Of a stretch of DNA of 23,395 nt, positions 17,548-23,395 are shown one piece after another; position 1 is the stretch's first letter, and every line of letters starts with the position of its first letter. The notes under the pieces are model-generated. The model was not told the origin of the DNA, made no database searches, and saw nothing but the letters and a program-made list of their open reading frames with translations. Both the position numbers and the translations under genes were made by a program. This DNA is from Chara braunii (Eukaryota; Streptophyta; Charophyceae; Charales; Characeae). The stretch covers positions 45,079 to 68,473 of the forward strand of contig BFEA01000166.1 of the NCBI GenBank assembly GCA_003427395.1. The letters run 5' to 3'.

Positions 17548-17671
17548 TTTTTTTTTAACAGTCACAGAGAGGTCGGAGGGATGATGAGTGCATACACTCC
17601 TACCTATCCTGCGGGTGGCTCCAGTCTATTGGTGGGGAGCAGCACCTGCTGGAAAGCGGGTCCAGCGTCCC
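17548..17671 (-). mobile_element. Hairpin retroposon, copy 9
   Basis: On the minus strand it has GGGAC, the stem GCTGGA/TCCAGC, CAGGTGCTGCTCCCCACCAA, TAGACTGGAG, then GAGTG/CACTC as a possible small second hairpin (about 17600-17587), and GTTAAAAAAAA at the end (T tract about 17548-17556). The tail start GTTAAA is like copies 7 and 8. Confidence 0.75.
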
Positions 17672-17758
17672 CCAAGGGACATGAATTGTCTATTTTTTAC
17701 AGAATAGCTTCTTACGGGTGCGGGTGGGTCCGGGTGAGCGTTTTATTCGGGGTGAGTT

Positions 17759-17831
17759 GATCAGCTAGCTCAGTAGGTTTTGTGCCTGAGGGGTACCGAG
17801 TAGGTGCAGCTGGGTTCTAATCCCATTGACA
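17759..17831 (+). mobile_element. tRNA-like head of a second SINE
   Basis: TAGCTCAGTAGG (17766-17777) fits an A box. GGTTCTAATCC (17813-17823) fits a B box with one mismatch. Spacing is close to that of a tRNA gene. The flanks do not make a convincing acceptor stem, so a functional tRNA is unlikely. The 3' extent of the SINE is unclear; sequence from 17866 on resembles a module-2 unit of repeat R. Confidence 0.5.
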
Positions 17832-17865
17832 TCACTTTCCCTAGACTGAGTAGCATGGCCAGGGC

Positions 17866-17930
17866 TTGTCAATGCTGGTAGCTCATAGGGGTGAGTTGTG
17901 CTGCCCTGTAACCTGTGGCAATGTGGGAGT
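17866..17930 (+). repeat. Single module-2 unit of composite repeat R
   Basis: TCAATGCTGGTAGCTC, GTGAGTTGTGCTGCCCTGTA and ACCTG align with the module-2 units near 10940 and 21003. Only one unit is present here, without module 1. Confidence 0.45.
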
Positions 17931-17976
17931 GTCAACCAGGTGGAAGTTTGTGGAGTTGTGTATTGTGAACGTGACA

Positions 17977-17979
<3 letters not shown>

Positions 17980-18033
<54 letters not shown>

Positions 18034-18034
18034 N

Positions 18035-18121
<87 letters not shown>
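17980..18121. repeat. Long (TC)n microsatellite
   Basis: About 70 TC units run without interruption apart from one undetermined base at 18034. True length may differ because such tracts collapse in assemblies. Confidence 0.98.
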
Positions 18122-18124
<3 letters not shown>

Positions 18125-18189
18125 TGCCTACAACGAATGAGTCGTTGGACGCATGACGATACAGTTTGCCACAGTCATGCCTTTCTTCT

Positions 18190-19350
18190 GTGCGACGGGC
18201 AGGCGAGGCGCTGGCTGCACGATGGCGGCGAGGTGCTGGTCGCGGTTGGGAGGCGTGGCACTGGTTGCTCACAAGTGGCAAGGCGCTGGCCTTTTGAGAG
18301 GGACGAGGCGCTGGTTGTTCACGCGTGGCGAGGCGCTGGCAGCTTTCACGGGGCGAGGCGCTTGCTGCTGGTGGGTAAACACGAGTGGGTGAGCATGCTG
18401 GTGATGTGGTGAGGGTTTAGGAGGTGGCTTGATGCACGTGCAGAAACCAGAGGTGCTAGGCCACACCACGTCACGGGCTGATATAGCATCTGGTCTGAGT
18501 CACATGAAGAACGGAGAGTGGTGGCGAAAGCTGCTGCTCGATCATTCTTCTGGTGACTTCCGCATGAAGTACTCCATAGCCAACGCCCCAGCAGGAGGCT
18601 GTATTTGCTCAAGCCAGTTGGCGCAAGCCAACGGTCGGTGGAGAAACGTGGAGTTAACCCCATGGAGACTGAAGTGTGTTGGACGACAGACAAAGAGGAA
18701 GAGGTACAGACCAACAACACTGCTAACTGGTGTATTGGCGCGCGTTAGCGCTGAGCGGCGGGCGGGCAGCGAGGCGATGGCGGCGTGCGGGCAGCGCTAT
18801 GCTGCACGCTGGTGGGGGCGGTGCTGGCTGGTTGAGGGAGGCGGGGCGCTGGCACCTCATGGCTGCGGGGCGCTGGCTTTCTGCGAGCAGCGAGGCGCTG
18901 GCTGCTAGTGGTAAGCGAAGCGCTGGCACCATGTGACGGGCGGGGCGCTGGCCACTTACAGCTGGCGAGGCGCTGGCTCAACGAGTGAATAGCAGTAGTG
19001 TCTGACACGTGGCATACCGCAAGTTGTCGGCGCGAGGGAGGCACTGGTGCACGGGCTCTGTGGTGAGCTGGATTGGAGAGATGACAGCGCTTTACATACG
19101 CGTGGAATCCGGAGGCACTTGGCCAGTGCCATGTCACAGGCTGACATGGCATCTGGCCTGAGGCACAGAAAAGAAAGGAGAACAGTGGTAGTGGCTGCTA
19201 TTTGAACATTTTCCCGGTGTCTTCTACATTAAGTACTCCATAGCTGATGCCCTTAAGAGGCTGAAGAACTCTTGCGAGTTGGAGAATGTCGACGTCGGTG
19301 GACGAAAGTGGAGTCAGCCCCAAGGAGACCGAAGGATCGCTTGCCCTATT
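18190..19350 (+). repeat. 664-bp tandem duplication with GCGCTGGC minisatellite
   Basis: Two units lie head to tail. Each begins with a degenerate minisatellite built on GGCGAGGCGCTGGC (18190-18415 and about 18745-18980). A non-repetitive part follows (about 18440-18690 and 19103-19350) with GGCTGAYATRGCATCTGGYC and AAGTACTCCATAGC. Two separate anchors give periods of 663 and 664 bases. The open frames within it come from the GC-rich repeat and have no recognisable domain. Confidence 0.82.
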
Positions 19351-19944
19351 TAAAGCTTCAACATAGAGTGGGAAGATATCATCAAGCTGGAGGATCATCA
19401 CCAAATTTATCTGTGTTTTTTTGTTATTGTTTGTATTTCGTGCAGACTTTTTTCATCAAGAGCACCAAGAGTTTCAAGATCGCCAGTTGTGGAGCACCAT
19501 TATGTCATCTTCATGTGAACATCACCGGTTTTCATCATCATTAGCAGCAATATAGCTGCCACGTTCATCGTCTGGGACACATATTCACGTTCATCTTCTG
19601 CGACACTTATTCATTAATTTATTAATCAATGCCACGTCATCACCATTATTGACTTCGTCAATATAAACCCCAATATTAATTATTCTTACTAATTATCTTC
19701 AGCGCAAGACGCCATCTTCCACATAGCAAACTTGTGTCTTCTCTAAATCCAATTTATCATTACGACATTGAATTTCACGCCCTTTTTCGAAATGCAATTC
19801 CCCAAATAGTTCCCTCGCTAAATTTTCTATAGAGTCATTCTGACATCATCACCATCATCTGTCTATAAATCATTATTTAGTATTTTTCATCATTATCATC
19901 TAACTAGTTGATTTCTCCTCATAGGCTTTAGAGTCAGATCTGGC
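19351..19944. other. AT-rich stretch with ATCATC tracts
   Basis: AT-rich sequence with scattered CATCATC, resembling the spacers inside copies R5 and R6. No gene is recognised. Confidence 0.4.
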
Positions 19945-20290
19945 GAGAAGGTACGTGGATTAAAGGTGGGGCGAGCTCTACGCTACAAAGGAAGCGCAAG
20001 GAGGGAGGTGCTAACCTTCGAGGGAGTACAGACAGACAAGGGGGAGTGTTCTAGTTTGGGGCTGGGGAAGATCCCAATGGTGGCAGATTAGGGCACAACT
20101 AGCTTGAGATAATCAGTGGGGGGAACTGATTACTCAAGGGAGTAAAGGAAGAGGATATGACTTTCTCTAGCTGGGGCTGAGGGAATTTAATTGGTTGCAG
20201 ATCGATTCCGCTCTGCGGGGGCAGCACAGAGAGAGGAGGAGAGGAAGAGGGGGAAAAAGGAAGGGGAGGAAATGGGAAGTTGAATCTACA
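19945..20290 (+). repeat. Composite repeat R, partial copy R4 (module 1)
   Basis: It has GAGAAGGTACGTG, GGCGAGCTCTACG, GCGCAAGGAGGGAGGTG, GGGGCTGGGGAAGAT and GTGGCAGATTAGGGCA in the same order as the other copies, and ends with a purine-rich run. Module 2 does not follow; another module 1 starts at about 20390. Confidence 0.6.
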
Positions 20291-20389
20291 TCAAGGGTCA
20301 GCATCATCAATATCATCATTAAAAGCAACAACATCTACATTGTTAGGTTTTTCAAAAAATTCCTCTGATTGCGTTTCATTAGAATATGA

Positions 20390-21180
20390 GAGAAGGTAAG
20401 TGAGAAAGGTGGGGAAAACTGAAACTCTATAAGGGCATCGCAAGGTGGGAAGTGATGCTATGTTAGGAGTGGAAGTGGATGGGTGATTGCGCTAATCTGG
20501 GGTTGATAATCCAGCGGGGGCAGATTAGGGCAACAACTTGATTGGGTCATACTTTAGGGGGAATGGTAGGACCTAATGGTGAGTACGGCTGTAAGTGGGA
20601 ACGTCCCAAGTTGGGGCTGAAAAAAAACTACTCATCAGGGAGGTTCATTTCAGCGGAGGCGATAAGGGGCGAAAAGGAACAGTGGGTGGAAGAGGAATAA
20701 AATTCATATCTACTGACGTCAATTATTATCATCACCACCCTCATTAGGTACGTCATCTGCTGGAGACTCGACTAAATCAAATCCTTTATTTTTAGGTATT
20801 ATTATCAATTTTGCTGATTGTTTGATTGAGTTGTGAATGTGCACTTGCCTAGGTCGAGTTGATGCTAGAACGACGCTGACCAGTGTTGGGGCATCGACCT
20901 GTAACCTTAACTACTAAGAGTTTGATTTCTTGTAGAGAGATCTGCGGATTGTTGAAGGAGGAAGGGAGTCCACTATTTTGACCAACGGTAACAATCCTGC
21001 TGAGGATGGTCAGAGCTGGGGCGGGTAGCGTTGCCCTGTAACTTAGCTAAATAGAGGGTGTGAGACTCGATAGAGGTGGGATTGATACAAAACACAACAG
21101 CAGATGACAATTGTTGGAATTCGTACAAATACCTGGAATTAGGATAGGGTTCCATGTTGTAGTTCTGAGTAGAGAACATT
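20390..21180 (+). repeat. Composite repeat R, copy R5
   Basis: Module 1 (20390-20700; GAGAGAAGGTAAGTG, CATCGCAAGGTGGGAAGTG, GGGCAGATTAGGGCA, AGCGGAGGCGATAAGG) is followed by an ATCATC-rich spacer. Module 2 is a dimer starting at about 20877 and 21003 (GACGCTGACC, TGTAACCTT; TGCCCTGTAACTTAGC). After it, GGAATTAGGATAGGGT and TCTGAGTAGA are shared with R6. Confidence 0.68.
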
Positions 21181-21395
21181 TTGATTAACCTTCTTGATCA
21201 CTCTTCCTTATTGGCTAGTACTTAGAGTGTGACTGCTCAGATCATGATTCTGAATCTCTGATTAGCAGAAAATCATCAGTTTTAGCATCATCATCCTCAT
21301 CATCATCATCATATGTTGGTTACTCCGGGTAGACTGTGAGGACCCCGACCTCAATGTTCTCAAATATCAATACAAGCCTTGGGCAATGGACCCTT

Positions 21396-21419
21396 AAAAA
21401 AAAAAAAAAAAAAAAAAAA
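21396..21419. repeat. Poly(A) tract
   Basis: Twenty-four A after GGACCCTT, probably a retroposon tail. The upstream body is not recognised. Confidence 0.9.
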
Positions 21420-21524
21420 GGAGTGCAAAGTGCGAAGGTTATCATACGATTGGAGTGTGTCAAGGGAGATCATCAGGGAGCTATTCATCGGCATCATCAC
21501 AACACTGACCATCATTATCAACAG

Positions 21525-21663
21525 GGAGGTTATCATCTGGGATGCAGTTGTTCTTTATCAGGAAGTTCATCATTAGGGGAACTGGTCTTCATCAAGGAGG
21601 TGATCATGAGGGGAGTTGCTCTTCATTAGGGAGGTCGTCATTAGGGGAGCAGCTCTTCATCAG
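21525..21663 (+). repeat. Four tandem units of about 35 bp
   Basis: Units start at 21525, 21561, 21596 and 21630. Each has the form GGAGGTNATCATNAGGGGAG, then YTGCTCTTCATCAG. The last two are closest to one another. Flanking sequence is also rich in TCATCA. Confidence 0.75.
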
Positions 21664-22139
21664 GCTGTTTCCTTGTTTTATTGTTTGTTTTGTCTTTTGC
21701 AGGTTATCATCATCTCAGTACTGTAGCTGGGCGGCTATTATCTTCATTAGCATTTTTGTTCCCTATGATACCGATCATCACCATCTTCTTCCTGACGTCA
21801 TGCACTCATAGCACAATGGCGAAAAAAAAAAAAAAAACTTCATTGCGCAGTGCGCTGCTGTCACCATCGCGCTCTTCTAGGGCGTTGTAAATTCAATGAT
21901 TCCGCACAACGTTTCTCGCCATCTTCACGTTGATTGTTGACATCATCAGGGTGCGGTGGGTCTTCCTCATCACTGCGCTGCTTCTTCTGATTAACCTATT
22001 CATTAGTTTCTTCATCCTAGGGCAGTTCTCACCGTCATCATCTCATTGAGTTTTTCATTCTCATCACCTTCATCAACCATTATCATCATCAACCTCTCAA
22101 TTCTTATTTCCCTGTTTTTTTTCTATACTTGTGGTTGTA
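21664..22139. other. ATCATC-rich stretch without a gene
   Basis: It contains a 15-base poly(A) tract (about 21823-21837) and many CATCATC/TTCATC runs. No domain is recognised. Confidence 0.45.
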
Positions 22140-23000
22140 AAAATCCTCCCCACAAGATTGCTGACGTGGAGGGCAGGATGGATTGAGTGGGGAGAACTCT
22201 TTTCTGCAGGGGAAACACAAGGTGGGAAGTGTTTGCCTATAGGGAATAAGGGCGGACAAGGGGGACTGTCTAACTCTGTGGCTGGGAGAGATGGAAGGCG
22301 GAACATAATCTACTAGCGGTGGCAGAGTAGGGCAGAGATAGCTTGAGGTAGGCTTTTTGGGGAAACAACCTTCTTTGAGGGGAGCAGGGTAGATGGAGGC
22401 TTTCCTATTGTTCGGGTTGTGAGGAACTGTTCAACAACAGGGTGGTTCTGATTAGCGGAGGCAGCAAAGGAGAGGAGGGGTCGTAAGAGGGAAAAGAGTA
22501 GGGGTGGACAGGGGAGGGTCAATCAACATCATTTATCATCATCATCAACATCAACATCATCAACATCATCACATTGGTTGTTTGCTCAAGATCCCACTAT
22601 TATCATATCCGAATTCTTAGGTTAAGTTCTAGTTTAGCTGATTTCCTAATAGAGCTTTTATTGTGTTCTTGCCCAAGTTGAGTAGCATCCAGAAGGACGC
22701 TGGCTGGTGTTGGGGCATCGCCCTGTAACCTTAATAGGAGCTTGAGGCCTTGGATAGAGATCTAGGGATTGCTGAGGGTGGAAGGCAATTACAATACTTG
22801 ACCAAAGGCTACAATCTGACCGACGAGGGTCGGCGCTGGGGTGGGTGGCGTTGCCCTGTAACCTAGCTAGATTGGGGTGTGAGACCGGGTAGAGGCTTGA
22901 TTGGTATACAGTATTGGCTCGGTAGAGACTGGTTGGTTGGTATGAATATCTGAGATTACGGTTAGGGTAGTATGTGAGATCTGAGTAGATAAGCACTCTA
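22140..23000 (+). repeat. Composite repeat R, copy R6
   Basis: Module 1 (22140-22520; GAGAACTCTTTTCTGCAGGG, ACACAAGGTGGGAAGTG, GTGGCAGAGTAGGGCA, AGCGGAGGCAGCAAAGG) is followed by an ATCATC-rich spacer. The module-2 dimer starts at about 22692 and 22821 (GACGCTGGCTGGTGTTGGGG, CCCTGTAACCTT; GGTCGGCGCTGGGGTGGG, CCCTGTAACCTAGC). The downstream GATTACGGTTAGGGT and TCTGAGTAGA are shared with R5. Confidence 0.7.
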
Positions 23001-23097
23001 AGTAATCAGTCTCAATCTCTAACTTATTATCTCAATCATCCTGAAGTGTTCTTGATTCATCCCAAATTTTCATCAATCATCAATGTATTCCAATTAT

Positions 23098-23131
23098 AAC
23101 GGATGCTGGGCCCGGTTCCCAGCACGTGCTG
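23098..23131 (+). mobile_element. Hairpin retroposon fragment, copy 10
   Basis: GGATGCTGGG, a 7-base loop and CCCAGCACGTGCTG. The stem is GCTGGG/CCCAGC as in copies 5 and 6. The rest of the body is lost and a CA microsatellite follows shortly. Confidence 0.75.
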
Positions 23132-23148
23132 TATGACAAAACCCAAGC

Positions 23149-23214
23149 ACACACACACACACACACACACACAAACTCACACACACTCACACACACACAC
23201 ACACACACACAAGT

Positions 23215-23272
<58 letters not shown>
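23149..23272. repeat. (CA)n-(CT)n compound microsatellite
   Basis: Interrupted CA units (23149-23210) are followed by about 28 CT units (23216-23272). Confidence 0.97.
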
Positions 23273-23274
<2 letters not shown>

Positions 23275-23363
23275 CAGATGTTTGGGGTGCGCTTGCTCTC
23301 TTTGTCATTTCCTGTGCACGACTAATGCGTGTGTGTAGTGAGAGAGAAAAAAAAATAAATAGG

Positions 23364-23395
23364 GATTGATTGATTGATTGTTGGTTGATTGATTG
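23364..23395. repeat. (GATT)n tract at the window end
   Basis: GATT units with one GGTT interruption run to the last base; the tract may continue outside. Confidence 0.9.

Noticed and set aside
17759-17831. A functional tRNA gene
   Set aside because: The acceptor stem and anticodon arm do not form convincingly; only the promoter-like boxes remain.
17866-18281. Serine-leucine or arginine-glutamate repeat proteins across the CT tract
   Set aside because: They are direct translations of a dinucleotide microsatellite.
21525-21663. CRISPR-like array
   Set aside because: The units are contiguous, without unique spacers, and the context is eukaryotic repeat DNA.

Overview
The window looks like repeat-dense, non-coding DNA from a large eukaryotic nuclear genome. 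It is rich in simple repeats: a (CT)n of about 140 bases, (CA)n, (AAAT)n, (GAAA)n, (TTC)n and many poly(A)/poly(T) tracts. It holds pieces of non-LTR (LINE) retrotransposons, short retroposons with A tails, and several foldback or MITE-like inverted repeats. I found no intact host gene, rRNA, true tRNA or CRISPR array. Nothing looks bacterial. The zf-RVT type of LINE end and the overall repeat style would fit a green-lineage or other algal genome. That placement is only an impression; no gene here fixes the taxon.

Layout. 1-2.0 kb: a poly(T) tract between 22-bp direct repeats, a GATGTCTAG-motif array split by a MITE (A1), a second MITE copy in opposite orientation (A2), and a foldback family with three related arms (B), all apparently nested between two inverted 45-bp ends. 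2.1-2.8 kb: a tRNA-derived SINE, then (CT)/(CA) microsatellites. 2.85-4.39 kb: a 5'-truncated LINE with a zinc-binding zf-RVT domain, one in-frame stop, a C-terminal tail and a 3' UTR with recurring hairpins. 4.59-5.2 kb: three copies of an unknown 149-bp structured element, two of them arranged as a giant hairpin around 37 A. 5.2-7.6 kb: no recognisable feature beyond low-complexity DNA. 7.7-8.6 kb: a hairpin retroposon (subfamily 2) and a small direct-repeat array. 8.9-11.7 kb: diverged copies of a composite repeat of about 1 kb in inverted arrangement, with a short retroposon at the centre. 11.7-14.1 kb: mostly featureless. 14.5-15.07 kb: a second LINE end. 15.6 kb: the second copy of subfamily 2. 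17.4-17.7 kb: a foldback with 65-bp arms, then a hairpin retroposon. 17.76 kb: a tRNA-like SINE head. 18.0-19.35 kb: the long (CT)n and a 664-bp tandem duplication built on a GCGCTGGC minisatellite. 19.9-23.0 kb: three more copies of the composite repeat. 23.1-23.4 kb: a hairpin copy and (CA)/(CT) microsatellites.

The most interesting structure is a short dispersed element that begins with GGGACGCTGG. About a dozen copies or fragments occur on both strands. Nearly all start at the same base, and the start is a hairpin with a 6-bp stem and a 7-base loop. Stem sequences differ between copies by paired, compensatory changes (GCTGGA/TCCAGC, GCTGGG/CCCAGC, GTCGGA/TCCGAC). Some copies carry a second, downstream hairpin that also covaries. 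The same module lies at the 3' end of both LINE fragments. The simplest reading is a LINE/SINE partnership in which a structured RNA 3' tail is the recognition signal for the LINE reverse transcriptase. This is an inference and can be tested.
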